Shown: positions 25,375 through 34,271 of the stretch, in pieces
Position numbering within the stretch: the first letter of the stretch is position 1
Layout of the letters: each line of letters starts with the position of its first letter
Assembly (NCBI GenBank): GCA_937942435.1
Contig: CALDEM010000007.1
Location: 1-64,000, forward strand
DNA: 64,000 nt
DNA from: an uncultured Saprospiraceae bacterium
GTDB lineage: Bacteria > Bacteroidota > Bacteroidia > Chitinophagales > Saprospiraceae
Direction: 5' to 3'
Translations under genes and position numbers: made by a program
Notes under the pieces: model-generated
Database searches by the model: none
Seen by the model: only the letters and a program-made list of their open reading frames with translations
Told to the model about the DNA's origin: nothing

Positions 25375-26169
25375 TCACCGCCCTATGCTGATCCGAGCTA
25401 ATTGCTTACGGCCATCTTGATAACCCAGATCAAGGTTAGATATAATCCGCTTATGATCAAATGCCATAGGACTACCCAAAAGTTTTGAAGGTCTGACGTA
25501 ATACATATCCACATCTCCTTTCACTCTAACATTAGGCCATACATGTCGGGCCATAGTTACATCGACGACGATGATTTTGTTGATCATAGTGTTGTTCTTA
25601 AAGAAACTGAGCGGTCTATTGTCAACCAGCCCACCATCTAAAAACAATCGGTCTTCTATGCGATGTGGTTGAAACACTGGAAATGTAGCACTAGCAATAA
25701 TGTATTCTACAAGCTGGCCCTTTGGTATATCCTCTTTTGTGAGATACAGTGCCTTGCGCTTCTTTAGATCAAAAGTCACTAATCCAAAATCCAAAGATGA
25801 ACTACGGACAGCATCTTCTTCTATCGACGCTCTAATGGTTTCTTTTAGTGGAGAGACGTCAAGACCTCTGTTGCGCAGCGCCCCCTTGAGCCAGTTGATA
25901 TATAACTTCCGATTAGAGACTCGAGGTCGCTCACTCGGCATATGAGCAAAGACTTTGGCATAATTGATATTTTGCCAGATATCCAAAGCCAGTTGGACAT
26001 TGCCTTGTATAAAAGCAGCTCCATTGATAGCTCCAACCGAGGTACCATATACAGCGCTGATCTTATGCGCCATATCCATATCTATCAAAGCTTGCCATAC
26101 ACCTATCTGATAACTCCCTCGTGATCCACCCCCTGAAAAAACAAGGCCTATATTGTCATCTGTATCCAT
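25375..26169 (-). CDS. Patatin-like phospholipase
   Basis: The 264-residue protein has the oxyanion loop GGGSRGSYQIG near residue 12, nucleophile elbow YGTSVGAIN (GxSxG, Ser near 45) and the catalytic Asp in LDGGLVDNRP near 175. No signal peptide is present, so it is cytoplasmic or peripheral. It probably hydrolyses acyl esters of lipids. Confidence 0.9.
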   Translation of the reverse strand: MDTDDNIGLVFSGGGSRGSYQIGVWQALIDMDMAHKISAVYGTSVGAINGAAFIQGNVQLALDIWQNINYAKVFAHMPSERPRVSNRKLYINWLKGALRNRGLDVSPLKETIRASIEEDAVRSSSLDFGLVTFDLKKRKALYLTKEDIPKGQLVEYIIASATFPVFQPHRIEDRLFLDGGLVDNRPLSFFKNNTMINKIIVVDVTMARHVWPNVRVKGDVDMYYVRPSKLLGSPMAFDHKRIISNLDLGYQDGRKQLARISIGR

Positions 26170-26239
26170 CGATCAACTTAACGCTGAGATCAAACAATTG
26201 GTACATGATTGAGGCATTCGTTATATTGGTCAATATCTA

Positions 26240-26935
26240 ATGATTAGAACAATGGGAATATCCTCCATCAAGGATTGGGCGGAAGAAGATCGTCCCAGAG
26301 AAAAGATGCTCCTTAAAGGCAAATCATCTCTAAGCGATGCCGAACTTATAGCGATCTTACTTGGATCTGGGTCAAGGGACGAGTCTGCCGTCTCCTTAGC
26401 CAAGCGCATACTCGATGATTCGATAACCTTAGATGATCTGGGTCGCAAACCACTGGACTTCTTGATGTCATATAAGGGCATAGGCGAAGCGAAGGCCATA
26501 ACTGTAGCGGCAGCATTAGAATTAGGAAGAAGAAGACAAGTAACCCAGGGAGATCAAAAGAAAAAAATAAAAAGCAGCCGAGATGCATATAACATCTTAG
26601 GTCCTATATTAACTGATCTTGGCCAAGAGGAGTTTTGGATCGTATGTCTCAACAATGCCAATCATGTGATCTCCAAAGACAAGATCAGCTTAGGTGGTAT
26701 CAGTAGTACATTGGTGGATGCTAAGATCGTATTTGCACAAGCGTTAAGACAAGGAGCATCAGCTATCATACTCTTTCATAACCACCCTTCTGGGCAACTA
26801 AGACCAAGTCAAGCCGATATCAGATTAACTGAAAAATTAGTAGCCGCTGGTAAGGTAATGGACATAAGAATTCAAGATCATCTCATCGTAGGTCATAGCG
26901 GATATTACAGCTTTATGGATGAAGGGATGATGTGA
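26240..26935 (+). CDS. radC: RadC family JAB-domain protein
   Basis: The 231-residue protein has an N-terminal helix-hairpin-helix region (LDFLMSYKGIGEAKAITVAAALELGRR) and a C-terminal MPN/JAB domain with the metal motif HNHPSGQLRPSQAD near residue 175 (E from an earlier strand). The historical DNA-repair role is doubtful, and its biochemical activity remains uncertain. The start may be the second ATG (26252), since MGISSIKDWAEEDRPREK resembles the usual N-terminus more closely. Confidence 0.93.
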   Translation: MIRTMGISSIKDWAEEDRPREKMLLKGKSSLSDAELIAILLGSGSRDESAVSLAKRILDDSITLDDLGRKPLDFLMSYKGIGEAKAITVAAALELGRRRQVTQGDQKKKIKSSRDAYNILGPILTDLGQEEFWIVCLNNANHVISKDKISLGGISSTLVDAKIVFAQALRQGASAIILFHNHPSGQLRPSQADIRLTEKLVAAGKVMDIRIQDHLIVGHSGYYSFMDEGMM

Positions 26936-26991
26936 TATCTGATATCAGTCTTAATGCTATCTTCGGTTGACAATTCTTAAATATTAAGGTT

Positions 26992-27765
26992 ATGCTACGG
27001 ATTTATATCTTTCTTTTTTTTGCCTCCATCATAACAGGCTTTTCTGCTTGTAAGCAGAGCTCTGTTATCGATCACTTAGCCCATATCACCGACACTGAAG
27101 TAAAAAGTCAACTGATGACAGCTTGCGAAAGTGCTGGAGGATTGGATAATTATTTGTCCATAGATAGCATCACCTACGACAAGCGTAGCGTTTTATATCT
27201 GCCTGATGGTGGTGTTGAAAGTGAAGTTAGACAACATCATGCTTATAAACTCTCTCCTGAATTATCAGGCGTGATAACATGGTCTGATTCGATAGGAGAT
27301 CACAGTATCGTTTATAATCAAACCGCACCTTACAAAACGCTCAATGGAGAGAAGATTCTCAACTCAACTAAGTCCGCTAGAGAAAGCTTTATGAGTAGTT
27401 ATTATGTTTTGTTTTTACCTTTTAAATTAATTGATCCAGGTGTGAACTTATCCTACGAAGGAACAACAGATATTGATGACAAGAAAGCAGATATATTGAA
27501 AGCGAGTTATGCTCCAGCTACACATGCTAATCACAGTACAGATGACGAATGGAGCTTCTTCATCAATCAAGCGGACGGTAGTGTACTTTCTAATCTCGTA
27601 TATCATCCACCAACATATGCATATATAGAAAACACTGAATATACAGACGACTATCCGCTACGCATGAATACCTATCGTCAGACTTGGAGAACAGATAAAA
27701 ATAGAAACAAAGAATATCTGCGTGGGGAATTCTGGTATAGCAATTATAATTTTACAAAGAAGTAG
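26992..27765 (+). CDS. Lipoprotein, possibly DUF6503-like
   Basis: The 257-residue protein has a lipoprotein signal (ITGFSAC, Cys20). It is followed by a predicted beta-rich domain with ACESAGGLDNYLSIDSITYDKRSVLYL at the start and YHPPTYAYIENTEYTDDYPLRMNTYRQTWR near the end. The overall layout resembles the DUF6503-type protein at 38723, but the match is weak. Function unknown; probably exposed at the periplasm or cell surface. Confidence 0.65.
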   Translation: MLRIYIFLFFASIITGFSACKQSSVIDHLAHITDTEVKSQLMTACESAGGLDNYLSIDSITYDKRSVLYLPDGGVESEVRQHHAYKLSPELSGVITWSDSIGDHSIVYNQTAPYKTLNGEKILNSTKSARESFMSSYYVLFLPFKLIDPGVNLSYEGTTDIDDKKADILKASYAPATHANHSTDDEWSFFINQADGSVLSNLVYHPPTYAYIENTEYTDDYPLRMNTYRQTWRTDKNRNKEYLRGEFWYSNYNFTKK

Positions 27766-27773
27766 TTTCTGCT

Positions 27774-28391
27774 ATGTACGTGCCTTCTATTCATAAAGCT
27801 AATGATCCGACTGATGTATATGATTATATACAGGCTAACGGATTTGCAACACTGGTCAGCGAGTTAGATGGTAGACAGATGGCAACACACATACCGATGA
27901 TACTAGATCAAGACAAGCAAGGTGATTATCACTTGTTAAGTCACATCGCTGTCGCAAATAAGCAAAAAGAATCCTTTGATGGACAAAAAGAACTACTTGC
28001 CATCTTTATGGAGCAACATGCTTACGTCTCATCCTCGTGGTATAATCATGTCAATGTACCTACTTGGAATTATATCGCAGTGCACGCATATGGCCCTGTC
28101 TCTATCCTCAGTGTGGAAGAACTCCATGATAGTATGCATAAGTTAGTCCATAAGTATGAAGATGGACGTGCAGGAAGGTTTAATATAAAGGATATGCCAG
28201 CTGACATGTTACAAGCACATCTTAAAGGGGTTGTAGGCTTCTCCATGAAAATAGAAAGAATAGAATCGTCTTATAAACTCAGTCAAAATAGAAATGACGA
28301 AGATTATAAGAATGTCATCGATCAATTAGAAAAAACTGGAGACAAGGGAAGTCAAGATATTGCTCAACAAATGAATAAATTAAGATCTTGA
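27774..28391 (+). CDS. PaiB-like FMN-binding protein
   Basis: The 205-residue protein opens MYVPSIHKANDPTDVYDYI and contains ATHIPMIL, LLSHIAVANKQ, AYVSSSWYNHVNVPTWNYIAVHAYG and the late MLQAHLKGVVGFSMKIERIE. These are the hallmarks of the PaiB family of FMN-binding split-barrel proteins. Although named a negative regulator of sporulation and proteases in Bacillus, it is more likely a flavin-binding enzyme or sensor here. It overlaps the next gene by 4 bases (TTGA). Confidence 0.9.
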   Translation: MYVPSIHKANDPTDVYDYIQANGFATLVSELDGRQMATHIPMILDQDKQGDYHLLSHIAVANKQKESFDGQKELLAIFMEQHAYVSSSWYNHVNVPTWNYIAVHAYGPVSILSVEELHDSMHKLVHKYEDGRAGRFNIKDMPADMLQAHLKGVVGFSMKIERIESSYKLSQNRNDEDYKNVIDQLEKTGDKGSQDIAQQMNKLRS

Positions 28392-30571
28392 ATATTATAA
28401 AAAGGCTGTTCATTTTGCTATTGATCATATCCTACCAATCGATAGGAGTCGCGCAGGAAGAAGAACCTGATCCACTTGATGCTATTGAGATTTCGATTCT
28501 CACATGTGGACCTGGTGATGATATCTATAGCTTGTTTGGCCATACCGCTTTGCGTGTAAATGACAAGGCAAGAAATCGTGATGGTGTTTATAATTGGGGA
28601 ACATTTAATTACGGAGATCCAGATCTAAAAGGGCGAATAAAATTTATCAAGGATTTTCTCAAAGGAAAATTACCATATGCATTAAGTGCAGGTCCATTTG
28701 AACGATTCATACAAGACTACGATCATTACGAACGATCAGTAGATGAACAAGTACTGCAACTTAGCAGTGAAGAAAAGAAAGCAATATTTGATAAGCTGCT
28801 CATCAACATGCAGCCTCAGAATCGTACTTACTCTTATGACTTTTACTTTGACAATTGTGTGACCAGGCCAAGAGATATTATAGAAGAAGCTACTGATGGG
28901 TTTTCATATCCTACACTCAATGATGAGTCCACGACTTTTAGAGGCTTACTTCATGAAAATCTCCAAAATCACCCATGGACACAATTTGGGATGGACATCG
29001 TACTGGGCACTCAATCAGAAGCAAAAGCGACTGCTAAAGAGCAAATGTTTTTACCTGACTATTACAAAAGGTATATAGATCAAAGTACCATCTCTTCGGG
29101 CAAGATCGTATCCAGCAGTAGAAATATCTTAGACTTTGAGAATACGGCGAGCTCATCTTGGTGGACACCACTGAGATTATCTGTGATCTTATTGATAATT
29201 GAGATGATTGGCTTCTTTTTGTTCTATATCTCAGGAGACAGAGGCTTTCTATATTGGTTTGATGGTCTGTGGTTCTTACTCTTATCGGTATGCGCTTTGA
29301 CTTTTTTATTCTTATGGACGAGCACTGCTCATACAGTGTGCTATAATAACTGGAATCTGTTATGGGCAGGCCCTTGGGTATTGCTTTACTTTTTTAAGAA
29401 CAAGAATGTATCAAAAATTGGGTTTTATATAACACTTATAGCTTCTGCTATGGCTTTGATTGGTTGGTCAGCTATCCCACAACAATATAATCTCGCCATT
29501 ATTCCGATCGCATTAATCAGTGTGATAAAATGTCTGAGGCTACTTGGCGTTACTAAATGGATGAATAAGATAATAAGCCCAATTAGCACAGCCATTTTCA
29601 TTTTTTGCCTGAGTGTACAGCTCAACGGTCAGAAGATAGATGGCATCACAATGGTAGCGCCTCCACAACAGTTTAAGACTAATCCTATGGAGGATATCCA
29701 AGCAGTACATGCAGATTGGATCGCCTTGGTTCCCTTTGGTTTTAGCAGAAAAGGGCAACCAGAGGTAAGCTTCGGTTCTAAAAGCCAATGGTGGGGAGAA
29801 CGACTAGAAGGCATAGAAACATCCGTCAAACTCGCAAAAGAAAAAGGACTCAAGGTCATGCTCAAGCCGCAAGTTTGGATACCTCAAGGATGGGTTGGTG
29901 ACGTCGACTTGAAGAACGAAGAAGAGTGGAAGGTATGGGAAGATAGTTATCGCAACTATATCATGTCATTTATGGATATAGCTATAAAGTATAAGGTTGA
30001 TCTTATATGTATAGGAACTGAGTATCGCATCGCAGTAAAGAAAAGAGAAGCTTTCTGGAGAACACTAATTAAGGATCTTAGAAAAATTTATGATGGCAAA
30101 CTCACCTACTCTTCTAATTGGGATGCATATGAGAAAGTACCTTTTTGGGATGATTTAGATTTTATTGGCATTAGTGCTTACTTCCCTTTATCAGATATCG
30201 AAACTCCTCCCACACTTATGCTTACCTACAGATGGAATAAGCATATAAAGAAGCTTAAAAAATTTAGCGGAAAGCACAATCGTAAGATCCTCTTTACAGA
30301 ATATGGATATCTCTCAGTTGATGGTGCCGCTGGCAAGACTTGGAAGTTAGAAAAACAAGTTAGATCGCTTGCCATCAATGAACAGGCACAAGCCAATGGT
30401 TATGAAGCACTCTTTAAGTCTTTTTGGAAAGAAGACTTTTGGGCAGGTGGTTTTTTATGGAAGTGGTTTCCAGAAGGAAATGGCCATGAAGGCTACCCTG
30501 AGCGAGACTATACACCGCAAAACAAAAAAGCACAAGAAGTTTTGTCAGAGTGGTACAGCAAATCAGAATAA
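28388..30571 (+). CDS. Fusion: Lnb/DUF4105 lipoprotein acyltransferase-like protein + GH113-like glycoside hydrolase
   Basis: The 727-residue frame joins two complete proteins. Residues 1-391 are a Lnb/DUF4105 protein: signal peptide, periplasmic domain with TCGPGDDIYSLFGHTALRV and DFYFDNCVTRPRD (the conserved His and Cys), then five helices (about 262-390). Residue 392 is a Met (ATG at 29561) starting what looks like a second signal peptide (MNKIISPISTAIFIFCL to QLNGQ). A TIM-barrel domain like GH113 mannanases follows, with likely catalytic Glu in CIGTEYR and LFTEYGYLS. Start is TTG overlapping the PaiB-like stop. Lnb-type proteins acylate lipoproteins; the hydrolase substrate is unknown. 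It may be a true fusion, two genes joined by stop-codon loss, or one frame with a second start. Confidence 0.82.
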   Translation: MNIIKRLFILLLIISYQSIGVAQEEEPDPLDAIEISILTCGPGDDIYSLFGHTALRVNDKARNRDGVYNWGTFNYGDPDLKGRIKFIKDFLKGKLPYALSAGPFERFIQDYDHYERSVDEQVLQLSSEEKKAIFDKLLINMQPQNRTYSYDFYFDNCVTRPRDIIEEATDGFSYPTLNDESTTFRGLLHENLQNHPWTQFGMDIVLGTQSEAKATAKEQMFLPDYYKRYIDQSTISSGKIVSSSRNILDFENTASSSWWTPLRLSVILLIIEMIGFFLFYISGDRGFLYWFDGLWFLLLSVCALTFLFLWTSTAHTVCYNNWNLLWAGPWVLLYFFKNKNVSKIGFYITLIASAMALIGWSAIPQQYNLAIIPIALISVIKCLRLLGVTKWMNKIISPISTAIFIFCLSVQLNGQKIDGITMVAPPQQFKTNPMEDIQAVHADWIALVPFGFSRKGQPEVSFGSKSQWWGERLEGIETSVKLAKEKGLKVMLKPQVWIPQGWVGDVDLKNEEEWKVWEDSYRNYIMSFMDIAIKYKVDLICIGTEYRIAVKKREAFWRTLIKDLRKIYDGKLTYSSNWDAYEKVPFWDDLDFIGISAYFPLSDIETPPTLMLTYRWNKHIKKLKKFSGKHNRKILFTEYGYLSVDGAAGKTWKLEKQVRSLAINEQAQANGYEALFKSFWKEDFWAGGFLWKWFPEGNGHEGYPERDYTPQNKKAQEVLSEWYSKSE

Positions 30572-30572
30572 G

Positions 30573-31430
30573 ATGAGGACATTTTATAAAACATCGGAAT
30601 TACAGAACCATATAGAAGAATTAAAATCTGAAGGAAAGACTATAGGATTTACACCAACAATGGGAGCTCTACACAATGGACACTTCACATTGATGAAGAG
30701 AACAGCAGAAGAGAATGATATCAGCCTATGTAGCATCTTTGTAAATCCCACACAGTTTAATGCCGCTTCTGATCTTGATAAGTATCCAAGAACTTTAGAA
30801 CAAGATGCAGAAGGATTAGCTTCTATCGGATGTGATATTCTCTACGCTCCTACAGAAGCGGAAATCTATCCCAACGGGTCAGATTATGAAGTCAAAGTTG
30901 ATCTCAACGGACTTGACAAAGAGATGGAAGGTGCACATCGGCCAGGCCACTTTAAAGGAGTAGTCCAAGTTGTTAAGCGATTGATAGAAGTTACAAGTTG
31001 TGATAAGCTGTACATGGGCCAAAAAGACTTCCAACAATTTACAATCATCAGACAGATGATCAAAGATCTTGAGATGGATACAGAACTTGTTGTTTGTCCA
31101 ATTGTAAGGGATGATGATGGATTAGCTAAAAGCTCACGTAATGTAAGGTTGTTACCTGAACATAGAAAGAAAGCCTCAATCATCCATCGAGTCTTAGAGC
31201 AAGCCCAACAATGGCTCAATGAGGGTAGGAGTCCTATTGAGATTACATACAAGGCCATGGAGTATCTCGAGTTACCTGGCTTCAAGCCAGAATACTTTGA
31301 CATTGTAGATGGCTCTACACTAAAGAAGATATCAAGTTCAGAAAATACGGATCTCATAGTAGCATGCACGGCAGTTTGGGCCGGAGATGTCAGATTAATA
31401 GATAATATGGTCTTAAAAGGATCAGTGTAA
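30573..31430 (+). CDS. panC: Pantothenate synthetase (pantoate-beta-alanine ligase)
   Basis: The 285-residue enzyme joins pantoate and beta-alanine using ATP, the last step to pantothenate (coenzyme A precursor). Motifs: TPTMGALHNGHFTL (HxGH-type ATP site, residues 25-38), FVNPTQF, GQKDFQQFTIIRQM, and KSSRNVRL near 183. The ATG at 30573 gives the standard N-terminus; upstream in-frame codons belong to the previous gene's region. No panB or panD is nearby. Confidence 0.95.
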   Translation: MRTFYKTSELQNHIEELKSEGKTIGFTPTMGALHNGHFTLMKRTAEENDISLCSIFVNPTQFNAASDLDKYPRTLEQDAEGLASIGCDILYAPTEAEIYPNGSDYEVKVDLNGLDKEMEGAHRPGHFKGVVQVVKRLIEVTSCDKLYMGQKDFQQFTIIRQMIKDLEMDTELVVCPIVRDDDGLAKSSRNVRLLPEHRKKASIIHRVLEQAQQWLNEGRSPIEITYKAMEYLELPGFKPEYFDIVDGSTLKKISSSENTDLIVACTAVWAGDVRLIDNMVLKGSV

Positions 31431-31457
31431 GAAGACCTGTCTCAACAACTGTATCCA

Positions 31458-32519
31458 GTGCAAGAATCAAAACTTAAAATCTTCATACAAGTACTTGTCT
31501 TTACAATCATCGGAGTTGCCATCTTATATTTTATGTGGCAGTCTCAAGGCGCTGCTTATGTCGAAGATTGTGCGTTAAGAGGTGTAGCAGCTGATAATTG
31601 TTCTCTTTTTGACAAGCTAGTTAATGACTACGCTAATGCAAATATATTTTGGCTCGTCATCATCTCTATCTGTTTTACAATAAGCCAATTGTTTAGGTCA
31701 GCAAGATGGAAGTTGATGCTCAGCCCAATGGGATATGATATCAGTCATTTAAATTCTTTTGCAACATTGATGGTTGGATATTTTGCTAATCTTGGGGTAC
31801 CGAGGATCGGAGAGTTTGTAAGAGCAGGCATGATTAGTAAATACGAAAATGTACCTGTAGAAAAAGCATTTGCTACTATAGTTGTAGAAAGGATAGTAGA
31901 TGTGATTATGCTCTTGATTGCACTCGTGTTAGGGTTGATCTTTCACTATGATAAACTCTGGGGCTACATAAGTGCTAATCTCTCCTTGTCAACAAACGCA
32001 TTATTGATAGGTATGACTATACTAGTTGTAGCAGGTATAGTTGGCCTTATGATATTGAAAAAGATACTGTCTTTAGATGACAACCAACTACATCCAGTTG
32101 CTAAGAAAATTAAAGGACTAATTGAGGGATTTGTAGATGGCTTACTTTCGATCAAAGATATCCCACAAGTTGGCATGTTCATTTTCTATTCTATTGGTAT
32201 CTGGGTCATGTATTATTTGATGCACTATTTAGCATTTTTCTCTTTTGAGCCTACAGCGCACCTTGGGCCTCTTGATGGACTCTTAGTTTTTGATTTTGGT
32301 ACATTAGGTATCGTGTTCCCTTCTCCAGGCGGCATGGGTAGTTACCACTTCATGATAAAAGAAGCTCTTCTTTTATTTGATGTCAATGCTGTTGATGGAT
32401 TTTCATTTGCGATGATTAGCTTTTTCACATTGACTATCTTTTGTACTATTTTGATCGGATTAGTCTGTTTGATTCTTTTGCCTATCATCAATCAAAAGAA
32501 AACTAGTATTGATCAATGA
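31458..32519 (+). CDS. Flippase-like / lysylphosphatidylglycerol synthase TM-type membrane protein
   Basis: The 353-residue polytopic protein has about eight helices and conserved RSARWKLML, GYFANLGVPRIGEFVRAGMI and FGTLGIVFPSPGGMGSYHF segments. This is the UPF0104/flippase-like (GtrA-independent) family related to the membrane half of lysyl-PG synthases. It probably flips or transfers a polyprenyl- or phospho-lipid. Start is GTG at 31458, and it overlaps the next gene by 4 bases (ATGA). Confidence 0.85.
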   Translation: MQESKLKIFIQVLVFTIIGVAILYFMWQSQGAAYVEDCALRGVAADNCSLFDKLVNDYANANIFWLVIISICFTISQLFRSARWKLMLSPMGYDISHLNSFATLMVGYFANLGVPRIGEFVRAGMISKYENVPVEKAFATIVVERIVDVIMLLIALVLGLIFHYDKLWGYISANLSLSTNALLIGMTILVVAGIVGLMILKKILSLDDNQLHPVAKKIKGLIEGFVDGLLSIKDIPQVGMFIFYSIGIWVMYYLMHYLAFFSFEPTAHLGPLDGLLVFDFGTLGIVFPSPGGMGSYHFMIKEALLLFDVNAVDGFSFAMISFFTLTIFCTILIGLVCLILLPIINQKKTSIDQ

Positions 32520-33400
32520 AAGCTACAACCTTTATAAACGTAGAAATTTTTAATGAAGAACTGGCATCTAAAAAAGTGGTTTTTACCAATGGTTGCTTTG
32601 ACATACTACACGCAGGTCACATCACAAACTTAGAAGCATCCAAGGAGTTAGGTGATATTCTAATTGTAGGATTGAATAGTGATGACTCTGTTAGAAGGAT
32701 AAAAGGAAATGACAGGCCGATAAACTCTTGGGCGGATAGAGCCATGGTTCTATCGCATCTTAGATCTGTGGATTATGTTATTGGATTTGATGAAGACACC
32801 CCTATTGATCTTATAACAGAGATCAAGCCCAGTGTAATTACAAAAGGCGGTGACTATAAAGAATCAGAGATGATCGGTGCCTCGTTTGTAAAGTCTTACG
32901 GTGGAGAGGTGATTATCTTACCTTATCTCAGTGGTTACTCTACCACAGAGATTCTAAAAAATCAGGAACAGCAGAGTAAAATCGTGCATAATCGGATAGC
33001 TCATCTAACCTTAGTTGTTGATAACTATGATGATGCCATAGCTTTCTATACGGAAAAGTTAGACTTTGAGCTTTTAGAAGATACTCAGCTGAGTGAAGCC
33101 AAAAGATGGGTTGTTGTATCACCTCCTGGTGCGAAAGAATGCAGCCTACTTCTAGCTAAAGCTGCCAACGAACAACAAGCGAAAAGTGTCGGTAACCAAA
33201 GTGGTGGTAGAGTTTTCTTATTTTTATTTACAGATGACTTCTCAAGAGATTATAAAAAATTAAAAAGTAGAGATGTCCATTTTGTTAGGCCTCCGCAAGA
33301 GTATGACTATGGTACAGTGGCCGTCTTTGAGGATTTATATGGCAACATGTGGGACCTCCTTCAACCAACTAAAAAGAACAAAGGCTGGATCAATCGATGA
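32516..33400 (+). CDS. Fusion: RfaE2-type nucleotidyltransferase + VOC domain
   Basis: Residues 1-150 are a cytidylyltransferase-fold domain of the RfaE domain II type, with TNGCFDILHAGHI (HxGH) near residue 25, GLNSDDSVRRIKG and the closing GYSTTEIL. This domain normally transfers AMP to heptose-1-phosphate for LPS inner core. Residues 157-290 are a vicinal-oxygen-chelate (glyoxalase-like) domain, with RIAHLTLVVDNYDDAIAFYTEKL and VFEDLYGNMWDLLQ. The frame is unbroken. A GTG codon (32983) sits exactly where a separate VOC gene would start, so the junction may mark an old gene boundary. Both halves appear intact. Confidence 0.87.
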   Translation: MKATTFINVEIFNEELASKKVVFTNGCFDILHAGHITNLEASKELGDILIVGLNSDDSVRRIKGNDRPINSWADRAMVLSHLRSVDYVIGFDEDTPIDLITEIKPSVITKGGDYKESEMIGASFVKSYGGEVIILPYLSGYSTTEILKNQEQQSKIVHNRIAHLTLVVDNYDDAIAFYTEKLDFELLEDTQLSEAKRWVVVSPPGAKECSLLLAKAANEQQAKSVGNQSGGRVFLFLFTDDFSRDYKKLKSRDVHFVRPPQEYDYGTVAVFEDLYGNMWDLLQPTKKNKGWINR

Positions 33401-33433
33401 GCACTAGGTGTTTTACGATATAAGCATAAGAAC

Positions 33434-33441
33434 TACCTTTG
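33434..33441 (+). promoter_or_regulatory. Candidate -7 box before the Nif3-like gene
   Basis: TACCTTTG matches TAnnTTTG exactly. It would start transcription near 33447, leaving a leader of about 13 bases before the ATG at 33460. The -33 region has only TTTT at 33411. Confidence 0.5.
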
Positions 33442-33459
33442 GTATAAATCAACGCCTTT

Positions 33460-34260
33460 ATGATTTTACAAGAGATTACTGACTACTTAGAGCAAGTGGC
33501 TCCGTTGCGATTTCAAGAAAGCTACGACAATGCTGGTTTGATCGTCGGTGATAAAAATATGGAAGTATCAGGAGTTATGGTTTCTTTAGATGCAACTGAA
33601 GAAGTCATAGATGATGCCATCGCTCAAGACTGCAATGTAGTAGTATCACATCACCCTATAGTCTTCAAAGGTATACGCAAGTTTAACCCTAGCTATTATG
33701 TGGATCGAGCAGTTATAAAAGCAATCAAACATGATGTGGCTCTATATGCTATCCATACCAACCTTGACAACGTCCTGCAAGATGGCGTAAATCAAAAGAT
33801 TAGTCAACGACTTGAACTCTCGGATGTAAAACCGCTCAGACAACATCCCGCTGCTCCAATGGAAACAGCATATGTACTGGGCGCTGGTGCAATAGCAACA
33901 TTGTCATCAGGTCTAAGTGGATCCGAGTTTATAGCATACGTTAAGGATAAGATGGGCCTTCAGATCATAAAGCACACAAAGATCTTAGATCAGACAATTA
34001 CTAAAGTGGCCTTATGCGGTGGTTCTGGAAGCTTCTTGTTATCACAAGCCATAAGTGCTGGAGCTCAAGTGTTTATAACCGCAGACTACAAGTATCACGA
34101 GTTCTTCGATGCCAATGGGGAGATCATGATCATGGACATAGGTCATTATGAGAGTGAGTACTATACCATAGAGCTTTTACATGAGCTTTTATCTAAGAAA
34201 TTCCCTAACTTCGCGGCCCGTTCCACGAAAGTGGTTACGAACCCAGTTTTTTACTCATAA
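33460..34260 (+). CDS. Nif3-like dinuclear metal-centre protein (short form)
   Basis: The 266-residue protein has the Nif3/YbgI metal motifs: ESYDNAGLIVGD near residue 20, SHHPIVFKGIR near 63, AIHTNLDN near 105, and the C-terminal GDIGHYESE-type motif (DIGHYESEYYTIELL). It is a GTP cyclohydrolase I type 2-like protein of uncertain activity. It matches the length of the E. coli YbgI form and lacks the ~100-residue central insert found in many Bacteroidota homologues. It is paired with the zinc-ribbon gene downstream, as is common. Confidence 0.92.
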   Translation: MILQEITDYLEQVAPLRFQESYDNAGLIVGDKNMEVSGVMVSLDATEEVIDDAIAQDCNVVVSHHPIVFKGIRKFNPSYYVDRAVIKAIKHDVALYAIHTNLDNVLQDGVNQKISQRLELSDVKPLRQHPAAPMETAYVLGAGAIATLSSGLSGSEFIAYVKDKMGLQIIKHTKILDQTITKVALCGGSGSFLLSQAISAGAQVFITADYKYHEFFDANGEIMIMDIGHYESEYYTIELLHELLSKKFPNFAARSTKVVTNPVFYS

Positions 34261-34271
34261 TACTCTATAGT

